Below are positions 27,126 to 36,864 of a stretch of DNA of 64,000 nucleotides, piece after piece (position 1 is the stretch's first letter; every line of letters starts with the position of its first letter). The stretch covers positions 994,501 through 1,058,500 of the forward strand of contig NZ_JADCLL010000001.1 in NCBI RefSeq assembly GCF_015070375.1. The letters run 5' to 3'. The DNA is from Nocardioides kribbensis. GTDB taxonomy: Bacteria; Actinomycetota; Actinomycetes; Propionibacteriales; Nocardioidaceae. The translations under genes were made by a program, and so were the position numbers. A model generated the notes under the pieces. That model was given only the letters and a program-made list of their open reading frames with translations. It did not search any database and was not told the DNA's origin.

Positions 27126-28769
27126 ATGACCGACACCGCACCGCCCGACCAGCAGGCAGGGGCGCACGAGCCGCGCCAGCTCCGCCTCGGCTGGGCCCTC
27201 GTCGTGATCTCGATCGCGCAGCTGATGGTCGTGCTCGACGCCACCATCGCCAACATCGCCCTGCCCTTCATCGGGGCCGACCTCGACATCGACCAGGCCA
27301 ACCTCACCTGGATCGTCACCGGCTACGCCCTGGCCTTCGGCGGCTTGCTGCTCCTCGGTGGCCGCCTCGGCGACCTCTACGGCCGCCGCCGCGTCTTCAT
27401 GATCGGCCTGGTCGTCTTCGCGGTCGCCTCGCTGCTCGGCGGCATCGCCACCAACGAGCCGCTGCTGCTCGCGGCCCGTGGCCTCCAGGGCCTCGGCGCG
27501 GCGCTCGCCTCGCCCGCCGCCCTGGCGCTCATCACCACGACCTTCCCGGCCGGCCCCGCGCGCAACCGCGCCTTCGCCGTCTACGCCGCCATGTCGGGCG
27601 CCGGCGCGGCCGTGGGCCTCATCCTCGGCGGCTGGCTCACCGGCATCTCGCCGCAGCTGCTCGGCGTCGACGTCGACGGCTGGCGCCTCACCTTCCTCAT
27701 CAACGTCCCGATCGGCCTGGTCGCCGCCGCCCTCGCCCCGCGCTTCCTCAACGAGTCCGAGGGCACCGAGGGCCAGCTCGACGTGCCCGGCGCCGTCACC
27801 GGCACCCTGGGTCTGCTCGGCCTGGTCTACGGCCTGACCCGCGCCGGCGAGGAGGCCCACGGCTGGGGCGACACCTGGACCATCGCCTCGCTGGTGGCCG
27901 GCGTCGCGCTGCTGGTGGCCTTCGCGTTCGTGGAGTCGCGTGCGGCCCACCCGCTGCTGCCGATCCGCATCTTCCAGAACCGCACCCGTGCGGCCAGCTT
28001 CCTGGTGATGATGCTCGTGCCGGCCGCGATGTTCGCGATGTTCTTCTTCCTCAGCCTCTTCATCCAGCAGGTCGTGGGCTACAGCCCGCTGCACACCGGC
28101 TTCGCGTTCCTGCCGTTCTCGGTGGGCATCGTGATCGGCGCGGGCCTGTCGTCGAACCTCGTCAACCGCATCGACCCGCGCTTCATCGCCGGCACCGGCA
28201 CGCTGCTGGCCGCGATCGCGCTCTTCGGCTTCTCGCGGCTCTCGGTCGACGAGTCGAGCGCCAACCTGCTCCAGGCCGTGATGCCGGGCGGCCAGCCCGT
28301 GGGCGAGGACCTCAACTACTGGGCCTCGATCTTCCCCTTCATCGTGCTGATGAGCTTCGGCATGGGCATGGTCTTCGTGCCGCTGACCCTCACCGCCGTG
28401 CACCACGTGCGTGCCGAGGACAGCGGCATCGGCTCGGGTGTGCTCAACACCATGCAGCAGGTCGGCGGCGCCCTCGGCCTCGCCGTGCTGGCCACCGTGT
28501 CGCTGCACTTCGCCAGCGGCCGGGGCGAGGAGCTCTCCCCCGACCTGCTCGCGGCCGCGCAGCAGCAGGGCCTCAGCGGCGACCAGATCCCGCAGGTCGT
28601 CGGCGCCGCCACGCAGCTCGGCTCCTTCACCGACGGCGCGACCGCGGCCTTCCTCGTCGGCTCGGCGATGATCCTGGTCGGCTCGCTCATCGTGTGGCTC
28701 TTCCTCGACGTCAAGCACGAGGAGCTCGCCACCGACGGCCCCGAGGGCGCCCCGGTGCACCTGGGCTGA
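27126..28769 (+). CDS. MFS drug exporter, DHA2 (14-TM) family
   Basis: A 547-residue proton-driven exporter. The first helix carries the family signature MVVLDATIANIALPFIG; motif A is GGRLGDLYGRRRV; motif C, marking drug/H+ antiporters, lies around SGAGAAVGLILGGWLTG. The length and about fourteen hydrophobic segments fit EmrB/QacA-type pumps. A soluble loop precedes the last helix (SPDLLAAAQQQGLSGDQ). It is regulated with the TetR gene upstream and followed by a strong terminator. Confidence 0.93.
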   Translation: MTDTAPPDQQAGAHEPRQLRLGWALVVISIAQLMVVLDATIANIALPFIGADLDIDQANLTWIVTGYALAFGGLLLLGGRLGDLYGRRRVFMIGLVVFAVASLLGGIATNEPLLLAARGLQGLGAALASPAALALITTTFPAGPARNRAFAVYAAMSGAGAAVGLILGGWLTGISPQLLGVDVDGWRLTFLINVPIGLVAAALAPRFLNESEGTEGQLDVPGAVTGTLGLLGLVYGLTRAGEEAHGWGDTWTIASLVAGVALLVAFAFVESRAAHPLLPIRIFQNRTRAASFLVMMLVPAAMFAMFFFLSLFIQQVVGYSPLHTGFAFLPFSVGIVIGAGLSSNLVNRIDPRFIAGTGTLLAAIALFGFSRLSVDESSANLLQAVMPGGQPVGEDLNYWASIFPFIVLMSFGMGMVFVPLTLTAVHHVRAEDSGIGSGVLNTMQQVGGALGLAVLATVSLHFASGRGEELSPDLLAAAQQQGLSGDQIPQVVGAATQLGSFTDGATAAFLVGSAMILVGSLIVWLFLDVKHEELATDGPEGAPVHLG

Positions 28770-28791
28770 CGCCCGCACCCCACCGCTCGAC

Positions 28792-28829
28792 GCCACGGGC
28801 CCGGTCACCTCGGTGACCGGGCCCGTGGC
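28792..28829. terminator. Strong bidirectional terminator hairpin
   Basis: A perfect 17-bp stem, GCCACGGGCCCGGTCAC with GTGACCGGGCCCGTGGC, closes a CTCG loop between the convergent MFS and MetE-like genes. There is no long T tract on either side, as is common in actinobacterial intrinsic terminators. Confidence 0.8.
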
Positions 28830-28886
28830 GTCACTGCCCGTGCCGCCCGGGTGCGGCCCGGGTGCGGCCGTCGTACGGCGGAGCCC

Positions 28887-29888
28887 TCAGCTCAGGCGGC
28901 GCGCGGTGTCGCTCGACAGGGCCAGCGCGCGGCGCGACCAGGCGACGTCGGCGCCGGCGAGGCCGCACGCCGGGCTGACGAGCAGCTGCCCGGAGACGCT
29001 GCCGGGGTCGATCCCGAGCATGTCGAGCCAGCGCTCGACCCGCTCGACGAGCGCCCTCTCCCCCGCCTCGGGCCCGGCCGCGGCGGCCGTGGTCGGCACG
29101 ACGCCGAGCACGACGCTGTCGCCGGCCTCGAGCGCCTCGCCGAGGGCGTCGTGGTCGGCGGCGGTCATCAGCGACAGGTCGACGGCGAGGCCGCGGGCCC
29201 CGGCGCCGCGCAGGAGTCCGAGAGGTGTGCCGGCGGCGCAGGTGTGCACCCACGCCTCGCCGCCCGCCTCGGTCGCGGCGCCGAGCACCCAGCCGAGGGC
29301 GTCGGAGGCCTCGGGCGGGTGCACGGTGCGGTGGCGGCCGAAGCCGGACGCGGTGGGCACCCGGGCGTCGAGCACCGCGGCCAGCGCGGGCTCGTCGACC
29401 TGCACGACGAGCCGGGTGACGTCGGGCAGGCGCCGCCGCACGTCGCGCACGTGGTCGCGCACGCCCTCGGCCAGCGCCTGGGCCAGCTCGCGGCGCGCCC
29501 CGGCGTCGGCCAGCAGCTTGTCGCCGCGGGGCCGCTCCACGGTGGCGGCCAGGGTCCACGGCCCGGCCACCTGGATCTTGAAGGAGCCCGACAGGCCCTG
29601 GGCCTGCTCCTCCAGCACGTCGAGGTCCTGGGCGAGCAGGCTGCGGGCGCGCCGGTGGTCCACCCCGGCGCCGCCGCCGGTCAGGCGCCAGCCGGCGGGC
29701 TGGAGGTCGGCACCCAGCTCGGCCAGCACCGCGAGGCCGCGCCCGGTCATCGAGGCGGTGGCGCCGCGGCCGGGCAGCTCCACGAGGTGGGGCAGGTCGG
29801 GAAGGCTGTCCAGCACGGTGCGCGTCGCCTCGGCGACGGCGGCGGCGTCGTCGCCGGGCATCGAGCCGATGCCGGTGGCGGCGGTCAT
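28887..29888 (-). CDS. MetE-like protein (cobalamin-independent methionine synthase family)
   Basis: The 333-residue protein corresponds to the C-terminal catalytic barrel of MetE without the N-terminal half. The zinc-binding set is visible as His-x-Cys in AWVHTCAAG and a late Cys in LVSPACGLAG; GIGSMPGDD near the N-terminus and QVDEPALAAVL are typical. Such short actinobacterial members are annotated as methionine synthase, but many lack the folate-binding half and may use another methyl donor. It lies 7 bp after mnmA on the same strand, at the end of a csd-mnmA-metE-like operon. Confidence 0.75.
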   Translation of the reverse strand: MTAATGIGSMPGDDAAAVAEATRTVLDSLPDLPHLVELPGRGATASMTGRGLAVLAELGADLQPAGWRLTGGGAGVDHRRARSLLAQDLDVLEEQAQGLSGSFKIQVAGPWTLAATVERPRGDKLLADAGARRELAQALAEGVRDHVRDVRRRLPDVTRLVVQVDEPALAAVLDARVPTASGFGRHRTVHPPEASDALGWVLGAATEAGGEAWVHTCAAGTPLGLLRGAGARGLAVDLSLMTAADHDALGEALEAGDSVVLGVVPTTAAAAGPEAGERALVERVERWLDMLGIDPGSVSGQLLVSPACGLAGADVAWSRRALALSSDTARRLS

Positions 29889-29895
29889 GCGGCGC

Positions 29896-31005
29896 TCACG
29901 CGGCGACCCGGGTGGTCGCGGTGATGGTGGCGGAGCCGACGACGCGGGTGCCGTCGTAGAAGACCGCGGCCTGGCCGGGGGCGATGCCGGAGGCGTGCTC
30001 GAGCAGCTCGACGCGCACCCGGTCGCCGTCGTGCACCTCGACCCGGGCGCGGTGCTCGGCGCCGTGGGCGCGCAGCTGCACGGTGACCGCGGGGCCCTCC
30101 AGCACCCGCGGCACGGTGCCGCACCAGCGGGGGCGGTCGGCCTCCAGGGCGCTCACCGCGAGCCGCTCGCGCGGCCCGACGCGCACGGTGCCCTCCACCG
30201 GCTCGATGTCGAGCACGAAGCGCGGCCGCCCGTCGGGGGCGGGCACCCCGAGCCGCAGCCCCTTGCGCTGGCCGATGGTGAAGCCGAACGTGCCGTCGTG
30301 GCGGCCCAGCTCCTCCCCCGTGGCGTCGTCGACGATGGCGCCGCCGTGGTTGGGCGCGCGGTCGCCCAGCTTCTCGCGCAGCCAGCCGGCGTTGTCGCCG
30401 TCGGCGACGAAGCAGATGTCGTGGCTGTCGGGCTTGTCGGCCACGAGCAGCCCGCGTCGCTCGGCCTCGACGCGCACGGCGGGCTTGGGGGTGTCGCCGA
30501 GGGGGAAGAGCGAGTGGGCCAGCTGCTGCTGGTCGAGCACCCCGAGCACGTAGGACTGGTCCTTGCCGGCGTCGGCGGCGCGGTGCATCTCGACCAGGCC
30601 GTCGGTGCCCGTGCGCAGCTGCGCGTAGTGGCCGGTGGCGACGGCGTCGAAGCCCAGCGCGAGGGCCCGGTCGAGCACGGCGGCGAACTTGATCCGCTCG
30701 TTGCACCGCAGGCACGGGTTGGGCGTGCGGCCGGCGGCGTACTCGTCCATGAAGTCCTCCACCACGTCGGCGTGGAAGCGCTCGGAGAGGTCCCAGACGT
30801 AGAACGGGATGCCGATGACGTCGGCCGCGCGGCGGGCGTCGTTGGCGTCCTCGATGGTGCAGCAGCCGCGAGCGCCCGAGCGGTACGACGCCGGGTTGCG
30901 CGACAGCGCGAGGTGGATGCCGGTGACGTCGTGGCCCGCCTCGGCCGCGCGGGCCGCGGCCACCGCGGAGTCGACGCCGCCCGACATGGCGGCGAGGACC
31001 TTCAC
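29896..31005 (-). CDS. mnmA: tRNA-specific 2-thiouridylase
   Basis: Adds sulfur to U34 of tRNA-Lys, -Glu and -Gln using a persulfide from a cysteine desulfurase. The 369-residue protein has the PP-loop [11 protein letters not shown] (about 7-17), the catalytic first Cys in [14 protein letters not shown], the second in [10 protein letters not shown], and GHYAQL. The C-terminal beta-barrel carries the FTIGQRKGL motif. GTG 31005 overlaps the desulfurase stop by GTGA, so the sulfur donor and acceptor enzymes are translationally coupled. Confidence 0.96.
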   Translation of the reverse strand: MKVLAAMSGGVDSAVAAARAAEAGHDVTGIHLALSRNPASYRSGARGCCTIEDANDARRAADVIGIPFYVWDLSERFHADVVEDFMDEYAAGRTPNPCLRCNERIKFAAVLDRALALGFDAVATGHYAQLRTGTDGLVEMHRAADAGKDQSYVLGVLDQQQLAHSLFPLGDTPKPAVRVEAERRGLLVADKPDSHDICFVADGDNAGWLREKLGDRAPNHGGAIVDDATGEELGRHDGTFGFTIGQRKGLRLGVPAPDGRPRFVLDIEPVEGTVRVGPRERLAVSALEADRPRWCGTVPRVLEGPAVTVQLRAHGAEHRARVEVHDGDRVRVELLEHASGIAPGQAAVFYDGTRVVGSATITATTRVAA

Positions 31006-32174
31006 AGCCGCGCCGCCCGGGCCCGCGCCACGACGGGGCCGATGGCCTCCAGCACGGCGTCGACGTCGGCGTCGGTGGAGGTGTGGCCCAGGGAGAAGCG
31101 CAGCGAGCTGCGGGCCTCGTCGTCGGGGTGGCCCATGGCCAGCAGCACGTGGGAGGCCTGCGGCACGCCGGCCGAGCAGGCCGAGCCGGTGGAGCACTCG
31201 ATGCCGCGCGCGTCGAGCAGCATGAGCAGCGAGTCGCCCTCGCAGCCGGGGAAGGACAGGTGGGCGTTGCCGGGCAGCCGCTCGACCGGGTCGCCGTTGA
31301 GCACCGCCTCGGGCACGGCGGCCAGCAGGCCGGCCACGAGACGGTCGCGCAGGGCCGCCACCCGCTCCGCGTGGGCGGGCTGGTGCTCCACAGCGTGCGC
31401 GACCGCGGTGGCGAAGCCCGCGATCGCGGGGGTGTCGATGGTGCCGCTGCGGATGTCGCGCTCCTGCCCGCCACCGTGCACCAGGGCGGTCACCTCGACC
31501 TGGCGGCGCACCAGCAGCGCGCCGACGCCGTAGGGGCCGCCGACCTTGTGGCCGGTGACGGTCATCGCGTCGAGCCCGGAGGCCGCGAAGTCCAGCGGCA
31601 CGGCGCCGAGGGCCTGCACGGCGTCGCTGTGCACCGGGATCCCGTGGGGCGCGGCGAGCGCGACGACCTCGGCCACCGGCTGCAGGGTGCCGACCTCGTT
31701 GTTGCCCCACATCACCGACACCAGCGCCACCGAGGCGGGGTCGCGCTCGATGGTGGCGCGCAGCGCGTCGAGGTCGACCCGGCCCTCGCCGTCGACCGCG
31801 AGCAGCTCGACCTCGGCGCCCTCGTGCTCCCCCAGCCAGTGCACGGGGTCGAGCACGGCGTGGTGCTCCACCGCGGTGGCCAGCACCCGCACGCGGCGCG
31901 GGTCGGCGCTGCGGCGCGACCAGAAGATGCCCTTGACCGCGAGGTTGTCTGCCTCGGTGCCGCCGGAGGTGAAGACGACCTCGCCGGGCCGGCAGCCCAG
32001 CGCGTGCGCGATCTGCTCGCGGGCCTCCTCCACCACGCGCCGGGCGTGGCGGCCCGAGGCGTGCAGCGAGCTGGGGTTGCCCACGTCGGCCAGTTGCCGC
32101 GTCATGGTCTCGATCGCGGCCGGCACCATCGGGGTGGTGGCGGCGTGGTCGAGGTAGACGGGAGTGGCGGTCAT
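31002..32174 (-). CDS. Cysteine desulfurase, NifS/IscS type
   Basis: A 390-residue PLP enzyme that takes sulfur from cysteine. [15 protein letters not shown] binds PLP phosphate, the Schiff-base Lys is in [16 protein letters not shown] (about residue 205), and the catalytic Cys is in [12 protein letters not shown], with the [12 protein letters not shown] segment near the C-terminus. Its coupling to mnmA indicates a main role in tRNA thiolation, although it may also serve Fe-S assembly. GGGAGG lies about 4 nt before ATG 32174. Confidence 0.95.
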   Translation of the reverse strand: MTATPVYLDHAATTPMVPAAIETMTRQLADVGNPSSLHASGRHARRVVEEAREQIAHALGCRPGEVVFTSGGTEADNLAVKGIFWSRRSADPRRVRVLATAVEHHAVLDPVHWLGEHEGAEVELLAVDGEGRVDLDALRATIERDPASVALVSVMWGNNEVGTLQPVAEVVALAAPHGIPVHSDAVQALGAVPLDFAASGLDAMTVTGHKVGGPYGVGALLVRRQVEVTALVHGGGQERDIRSGTIDTPAIAGFATAVAHAVEHQPAHAERVAALRDRLVAGLLAAVPEAVLNGDPVERLPGNAHLSFPGCEGDSLLMLLDARGIECSTGSACSAGVPQASHVLLAMGHPDDEARSSLRFSLGHTSTDADVDAVLEAIGPVVARARAARL

Positions 32175-32201
32175 GTCCCTCCCAGGGTACGGCGGGGCCG
32201 C

Positions 32202-33191
32202 TCAGCCCACGACCACGAGGTCGGCCACGAGGGCGAGGTGGTCGGTGCCCCCGATCTCCACGGTGCGGGTGTCGAGGGCCAGCACGTCCTCGCCCACGAG
32301 CACGTGGTCGATCGCCACCGAGGTGGGAAGCGGCACCCCGAGCACCGGGAACAGCCCATTGGCCGGCCAGGTGGGCTGCCAGCCGGCGTTGGTCTCGGCG
32401 GCGGCGTCGGCGTAGCCGTCGTCGAGGAGGCGGCGCATCGGCGCGTGGTCGAGGGTGGCGTTGAAGTCGCCGACGACGACGTCGGCGTCGGTGTCGCGGG
32501 CGACGTCGCGCAGCAGGTCGAGGTCGGCGTGCCAGCGCTCGGGGTCGACCGGGGCGGCGGGGTGCACGGCCAGCATCTGCACGGTCGCGTCCCCGAGGTC
32601 GACCTCGACGCCCCAGGTCTGGGTGAAGGTGTCCACCGCGGTCGCCTCGCCGAGCGGCGCCCGCGACAGGACCATGGTGCCGTCGATCGAGGCACCGGTC
32701 TCCCCGATCCGCTCGGGCAGCAGCTCGTCGAGCCCGGCGCGCTCCATGTCGGCCAGCACGTCGTCGGTGACCTCCTCCAGCACCAGCACGTCGACGTCGG
32801 CGTCGACCGCCGCGCGCACGACCTCGGCGCCGTCGGCCCGCCCCTTGAGCAGGTTGGCCGTCATCACCGTCACCCGCGCCCCGTCGCCCGCGTCGGGCGG
32901 CGTGCCCGCCACCAGCGGCGACCACCACCACGCGTGCAGCCCGCCGAGGCCCAGCACCACGAGGGCCGCGACGACGGCCCGGCCGCGGCGGCCGCTGCGG
33001 CCGCCGGTGAGCGCCCGGCCCAGCAGGAGCAGCAGGGCTGCGGCGTACAGGGGAAGGGCGAGGGGGGTGAAGGCGACCGCCTGCACCGCCCAGCCGGGGC
33101 TCGGGTCGGTGGACCTCAGCGCGGTGAGCAGCAGGGCGGGCCCGAGGGTCGCCACCAGCAGGAGCCACCACACCGCGCCTCGCCACCGCAC
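32202..33191 (-). CDS. Membrane-anchored endonuclease/exonuclease/phosphatase-family protein
   Basis: A 329-residue protein with three N-terminal hydrophobic segments ([53 protein letters not shown]) and a C-terminal EEP domain. The active-site motifs are [18 protein letters not shown] (metal-binding Glu), [13 protein letters not shown] and [10 protein letters not shown], ending at [12 protein letters not shown]. Such actinobacterial proteins are proposed extracytoplasmic phosphodiesterases or phosphatases; the substrate is unknown. TACCTT at 33199-33204 on the minus strand lies 7 nt before GTG 33191, so the transcript may be leaderless. Confidence 0.85.
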   Translation of the reverse strand: MRWRGAVWWLLLVATLGPALLLTALRSTDPSPGWAVQAVAFTPLALPLYAAALLLLLGRALTGGRSGRRGRAVVAALVVLGLGGLHAWWWSPLVAGTPPDAGDGARVTVMTANLLKGRADGAEVVRAAVDADVDVLVLEEVTDDVLADMERAGLDELLPERIGETGASIDGTMVLSRAPLGEATAVDTFTQTWGVEVDLGDATVQMLAVHPAAPVDPERWHADLDLLRDVARDTDADVVVGDFNATLDHAPMRRLLDDGYADAAAETNAGWQPTWPANGLFPVLGVPLPTSVAIDHVLVGEDVLALDTRTVEIGGTDHLALVADLVVVG

Positions 33192-33253
33192 GGGGCCGAA
33201 GGTAGCAACGGGCCCCAGCCCGACCTGGACCGGCGACGTGGGCCGGTGGGTGC

Positions 33254-34345
33254 TCAGAGCACGACGAGGGCGTCGCGGTGCACGAGCTCGCGCTCGTAGG
33301 AGCGTCCGAGCAGCCCGGGCACCTCCGTGGCGTCGACGTTGACCAGCCCGCGGGCCACCGGGCGGCCCTCGGGGTCGACCAGGTCGACCGGGTCGCCGGC
33401 GTGGAAGACCCCGGTGTGACCGGTGACCCCGGCGGCCAGCAGCGAGGCGCGGCGCTCGACCACCGCGCGCACGGCGCCGGCGTCGAGCACGAGGGTGCCG
33501 CGGGGCTCGGTGGCGTGGGCCAGCCACAGCAGCCGGGTCGGGCGGCGCCTGCCGGTGCTGTGGAAGAGCGTGCCGACGGGCTCGCCGGCGACGGCCTCGC
33601 CGGCCCGGGCCGCGGAGGTCAGCACCACCGGGATGCCGGCGCCGGTGGCGATGCGGGCGGCCTCGACCTTGGTCTCCATGCCGCCGGTGCCGACGCCCGC
33701 GGCGCCGGTGGACCCGATCCGCACCCCGCCGAGGTCGTCGAGTCCGTGGACCTCCGGCACCAGCGCGCTGCCGGGCTCGCGGGGGTCGGCGTCGTAGAGC
33801 CCGTCGACGTCGGAGAGCAGCACGAGCAGGTCGGCGTGCACGAGGTGGGAGACCAGGGCGGCGAGGCGGTCGTTGTCGCCGAAGCGGATCTCCGAGGTCG
33901 CCACCGTGTCGTTCTCGTTGACGATGGGCAGCACACCGAGCTCGAGGAGCTTGGCGAAGGTCTGGTAGGCGTTGCGGTAGTGCGAGCGCCGGGTGACGTC
34001 GTCGGCGGTGAGCAGCACCTGGCCGGCGGTGAGGTCGTGGCGGCGCAGCTCCTCGGTGTAGCGGTGCACCAGCAGGCCCTGGCCGACCGCCGCGGCCGCC
34101 TGCTGGGCGGCCAGGCCGCGCGGACGACGGGCCAGGCCCAGCGGCGCCAGGCCGGCGGCGATGGCTCCTGAGGACACCAGCACCACCTCGGCGCCGCGGG
34201 CGCGGGCGGCGGCCAGCGCGTCGACCAGGGCACGGACCCGCTCGGGGTCGATCCCGCCGGCGGCGGTGGTCAGCGACGACGAGCCGACCTTGACCACGAT
34301 CCGGCGCGCGGCCAGCACGACCTCGCGACCGGCGCCGCCGCTCAC
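33254..34345 (-). CDS. proB: Glutamate 5-kinase
   Basis: First enzyme of proline synthesis, phosphorylating glutamate. The 363-residue protein has the amino-acid-kinase domain ([11 protein letters not shown] near the N-terminus, [41 protein letters not shown]) and a C-terminal PUA domain ([12 protein letters not shown] onward), the standard ProB layout. It is feedback-inhibited by proline in other bacteria. GTG 34345 overlaps the obg stop by GTGA, a conserved actinobacterial obg-proB linkage. Confidence 0.96.
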   Translation of the reverse strand: MSGGAGREVVLAARRIVVKVGSSSLTTAAGGIDPERVRALVDALAAARARGAEVVLVSSGAIAAGLAPLGLARRPRGLAAQQAAAAVGQGLLVHRYTEELRRHDLTAGQVLLTADDVTRRSHYRNAYQTFAKLLELGVLPIVNENDTVATSEIRFGDNDRLAALVSHLVHADLLVLLSDVDGLYDADPREPGSALVPEVHGLDDLGGVRIGSTGAAGVGTGGMETKVEAARIATGAGIPVVLTSAARAGEAVAGEPVGTLFHSTGRRRPTRLLWLAHATEPRGTLVLDAGAVRAVVERRASLLAAGVTGHTGVFHAGDPVDLVDPEGRPVARGLVNVDATEVPGLLGRSYERELVHRDALVVL

Positions 34346-35886
34346 CGGCCGGGGTCCTGCTCGGACCAGTCCGGGTCCTCGCTCCCGCCGATCTCGTACG
34401 ACGAGGGCCCGTAGGTCTGGCCCTTGCGCTCGGCGTCGAGACGGCGCGCCACGTCGGCGCGGGTCTCGCCCTCGGCGCGGTGCTCCATGGCCTCGTCGAT
34501 CTCGCGGCGGCGGCTGGCCGCCGGGCGGGAGTGGTCGATGCGCTGGTCCTCGCCGCGGCGACCGAGCATCTCGGCGCCGGCGTCCATGCCGGGCTTGAAG
34601 TCGAAGACGACGGCGTTGTCGGGGTCGCCGATGAGCACGGCGTCGCCCTCCTGGGCGCCCATCGACAGCAGCTTCTCCTCCACGCCGAGCCGGTCGAGGC
34701 GGTCGGCGAGGAAGCCGACGGCCTCGTCGTTGCTGAAGTCGGTCTGGCGCACCCACCGCTCGGGCTTGGTGCCGCGCACGCGCCAGCCGTCGACGGTCTG
34801 GGAGACGGTGAAGTCGCCGCTGCCGTCGGCGCCCTGGGGCCGCAGCACGATGCGGGTGGTCTCCACCGCGGGCTTCGCGTCGCGCGCCGCGGCCACGATC
34901 TCGGCCATCGCGAAGGTCAGCTCGCGCAGGCCCTCGCCGGAGGCGGCGGAGATCGGGATGACGCGCAGGCCGCGCTCGCGCAGGTCGTCGATGGTGATGT
35001 CGGAGAGGTCGCGGCCGTCGGGCACGTCGATCTTGTTGAGCGCGACCAGGCGCGGGCGGTCCTCGAGGCCGCCGTAGCGGCTCAGCTCGTTCTCGATGAC
35101 GTCGAGGTCGTCGACGGGGTTGCGACCCGGCTCGATGGAGGCGGTGTCGATGACGTGCACGAGCGCCGCACAACGCTCGATGTGGCGCAGGAAGTCGTGG
35201 CCCAGGCCGCGGCCCTCGCTGGCGCCCTCGATGAGGCCGGGCACGTCGGCGACGGTGAAGGTGGTGTCGCCGCCGGTGACGACGCCCAGGTTGGGCACCA
35301 GGGTGGTGAAGGGGTAGTCGGCGATCTTGGGCCGCGCCCGCGAGATCGCGGCGATCAGGCTCGACTTGCCGGCGCTGGGGAAGCCCACGAGGCCGATGTC
35401 GGCGACGACCTTGAGCTCGAGCACGATCTCCAGCTCGTCGCCGGGCTCCCCGAGCAGCGCGAAGCCGGGGGCCTTGCGCTTGGAGGAGGCCAGCGCGGCG
35501 TTGCCGAGACCGCCGCGCCCGCCCTGGGCGATGACCAGCTCGGTGCCGGGCCCGACCATGTCGGCCAGCACCTCGCCGCGCGGGTCGGCCACCACGGTGC
35601 CGTCGGGCACCGGCAGCACGAGGTCGGCGCCGTGGCCGCCGTTGCGGTGGGCGCCGGCGCCGTGCCCGCCGTGCTCGGCGCGACGCTTCGGGCTGTGGTG
35701 GTAGTCGAGCAGCGTGGTCACGTCGGGGTCGACGCGCAGGATCACCGAGCCGCCGGGGCCGCCGTTGCCGCCGTCGGGGCCGCCGAGGGGCTTGAACTTC
35801 TCACGGTGCACCGAGGCCACACCGTTGCCTCCCCGGCCTGCGCTGATGTGCAGCGTGACCCGGTCGACGAACGTGGGGACAGCCAT
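34342..35886 (-). CDS. obg: Obg/CgtA GTPase
   Basis: An essential ribosome-associated GTPase involved in 50S assembly and stress response. The 514-residue protein has the Gly-rich Obg domain ([19 protein letters not shown], about 15-34), the G domain (G1 [10 protein letters not shown]3 [10 protein letters not shown]4 NKIDVPD) and the C-terminal OCT domain ([18 protein letters not shown]), plus a charged actinobacterial tail rich in Arg, Asp and Glu. It is cotranscribed with rplU and rpmA upstream and proB downstream. Confidence 0.97.
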   Translation of the reverse strand: MAVPTFVDRVTLHISAGRGGNGVASVHREKFKPLGGPDGGNGGPGGSVILRVDPDVTTLLDYHHSPKRRAEHGGHGAGAHRNGGHGADLVLPVPDGTVVADPRGEVLADMVGPGTELVIAQGGRGGLGNAALASSKRKAPGFALLGEPGDELEIVLELKVVADIGLVGFPSAGKSSLIAAISRARPKIADYPFTTLVPNLGVVTGGDTTFTVADVPGLIEGASEGRGLGHDFLRHIERCAALVHVIDTASIEPGRNPVDDLDVIENELSRYGGLEDRPRLVALNKIDVPDGRDLSDITIDDLRERGLRVIPISAASGEGLRELTFAMAEIVAAARDAKPAVETTRIVLRPQGADGSGDFTVSQTVDGWRVRGTKPERWVRQTDFSNDEAVGFLADRLDRLGVEEKLLSMGAQEGDAVLIGDPDNAVVFDFKPGMDAGAEMLGRRGEDQRIDHSRPAASRRREIDEAMEHRAEGETRADVARRLDAERKGQTYGPSSYEIGGSEDPDWSEQDPGR

Positions 35887-35902
35887 GGTGCCTTCTCTCG
35901 GT

Positions 35903-35940
35903 GGTGGTGCTCAGAGGTGGTGCTCAGAGGTGGTGCTCAG
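35903..35940. repeat. 13-bp tandem repeat in the obg leader
   Basis: Three copies of GGTGGTGCTCAGA (35903, 35916, 35929; the last is missing one base) lie 17-55 bp upstream of the obg start, just before its RBS (GAGAAGG on the minus strand). The repeat may alter the spacing or structure of the leader; it has no obvious coding role. Confidence 0.85.
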
Positions 35941-35972
35941 GGGTGCTGCTGCGGGGTGCTGCGGACGACGAA

Positions 35973-35998
35973 GGGCGCCCCGGAGGTCCGGGACGCCC
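35973..35998 (-). terminator. Attenuator-like hairpin between rpmA and obg
   Basis: GGGCG-t-CCCGGA and TCCGGG-c-CGCCC pair around a 2-nt loop, with one mismatch, followed on the minus strand by TTCGTCG. It probably lowers read-through from the ribosomal-protein genes into obg rather than stopping it fully. Confidence 0.5.
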
Positions 35999-36037
35999 AA
36001 CGTGGAAGAGCCTGGTGTGCCAGGTGGGAGCGTCAGC

Positions 36038-36292
36038 TCACTCGCCCGGGACGATGTTGACGACGCGACGGCCACGGCGCGTGCCGAACTCGACCGCACC
36101 GGCCTGCAGCGCGAACAGGGTGTCGTCGCCGCCGCGGCCGACGCCGCTGCCCGGGTGGAAGTGGGTGCCGCGCTGGCGCACGATAATCTCGCCGGCGTTG
36201 ACCAGCTGGCCGCCGTAGCGCTTGACGCCGAGGCGCTGGGAGTTGGAGTCGCGACCGTTCTTGGTGGACGCCGCGCCCTTCTTGTGTGCCAT
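36038..36292 (-). CDS. rpmA: 50S ribosomal protein L27
   Basis: The 84-residue protein begins [17 protein letters not shown], the mature L27 N-terminus that reaches the peptidyl-transferase centre, so no propeptide cleavage as in Firmicutes is needed. [20 protein letters not shown] is diagnostic. It follows rplU by 47 bp. Confidence 0.98.
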   Translation of the reverse strand: MAHKKGAASTKNGRDSNSQRLGVKRYGGQLVNAGEIIVRQRGTHFHPGSGVGRGGDDTLFALQAGAVEFGTRRGRRVVNIVPGE

Positions 36293-36339
36293 GTCGAATC
36301 CTTTGGTGTGCGCTGCAGGAAGCCTGAGACCGGGAAGGC

Positions 36340-36648
36340 TCAGAGGGAGATGTCGGTGACCTTGACCTGGGTGTACTTCTGACGGTGACCCTGGCGCTTC
36401 TTGTAGCCGGTCTTGTTCTTGTACTTCTGGATGATGATCTTGGGGCCCTTGGTGGCGCCGAGCACCTCGACGGTCACCGAGGCCTTGTCGAGGGCCGAGG
36501 AGTCGGAGGTGACGCTCTCGCCGTCGACGGCGAGGACGACGGGCAGCGTCAGCGTCTCGCCGACCCCGGTCGTCACCTTGTCGATCTCGATGACGTCGCC
36601 CACGGCAACCTTCTGCTGCTTGGCGCCTGCGCGCACGATCGCGTACAC
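36340..36648 (-). CDS. rplU: 50S ribosomal protein L21
   Basis: A 102-residue protein with [17 protein letters not shown] at the start and [16 protein letters not shown] near the end, both typical of L21. GTG 36648 has AAGGAG 8 nt upstream. It is first in rplU-rpmA-obg-proB and has its own promoter at 36794-36822 with a leader of about 140 nt. Confidence 0.97.
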   Translation of the reverse strand: MYAIVRAGAKQQKVAVGDVIEIDKVTTGVGETLTLPVVLAVDGESVTSDSSALDKASVTVEVLGATKGPKIIIQKYKNKTGYKKRQGHRQKYTQVKVTDISL

Positions 36649-36793
36649 CGCGGTCTCCTTCGTCGGGTTGTGCTGTGTCAGTTGACAGGTAAGTCGGTGG
36701 TCTGGGGCTCCCGTGCCGCCGCACCGGGCCTGACCGGCCGGGCGTCGTGGGTGGTGCCACACAGAAGGGCACGCATCAGCGCACCGAGGACCC

Positions 36794-36822
36794 ATAGTAC
36801 GGACCCGCCGGGGCGACAGCAA
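36794..36822 (-). promoter_or_regulatory. Promoter for rplU-rpmA-obg-proB
   Basis: On the minus strand TTGCTG (36817-36822) and TACTAT (36794-36799) are separated by exactly 17 bp. The -10 fits TANNNT well. Transcription should begin near 36787. The -35 lies in the stem and loop of the rne terminator hairpin, so the two signals share DNA. Confidence 0.65.
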
Positions 36823-36842
36823 TTCGGTGTCGCCCCGGCGGG
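36804..36842 (-). terminator. Terminator after rne
   Basis: A perfect 15-bp stem (CCCGCCGGGGCGACA with TGTCGCCCCGGCGGG) and a 9-nt loop lie 22 bp past the rne stop. No T run follows. It separates rne from the ribosomal-protein operon. Confidence 0.7.
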
Positions 36843-36864
36843 CCGTGGCGCCGGACGGGCCGGC

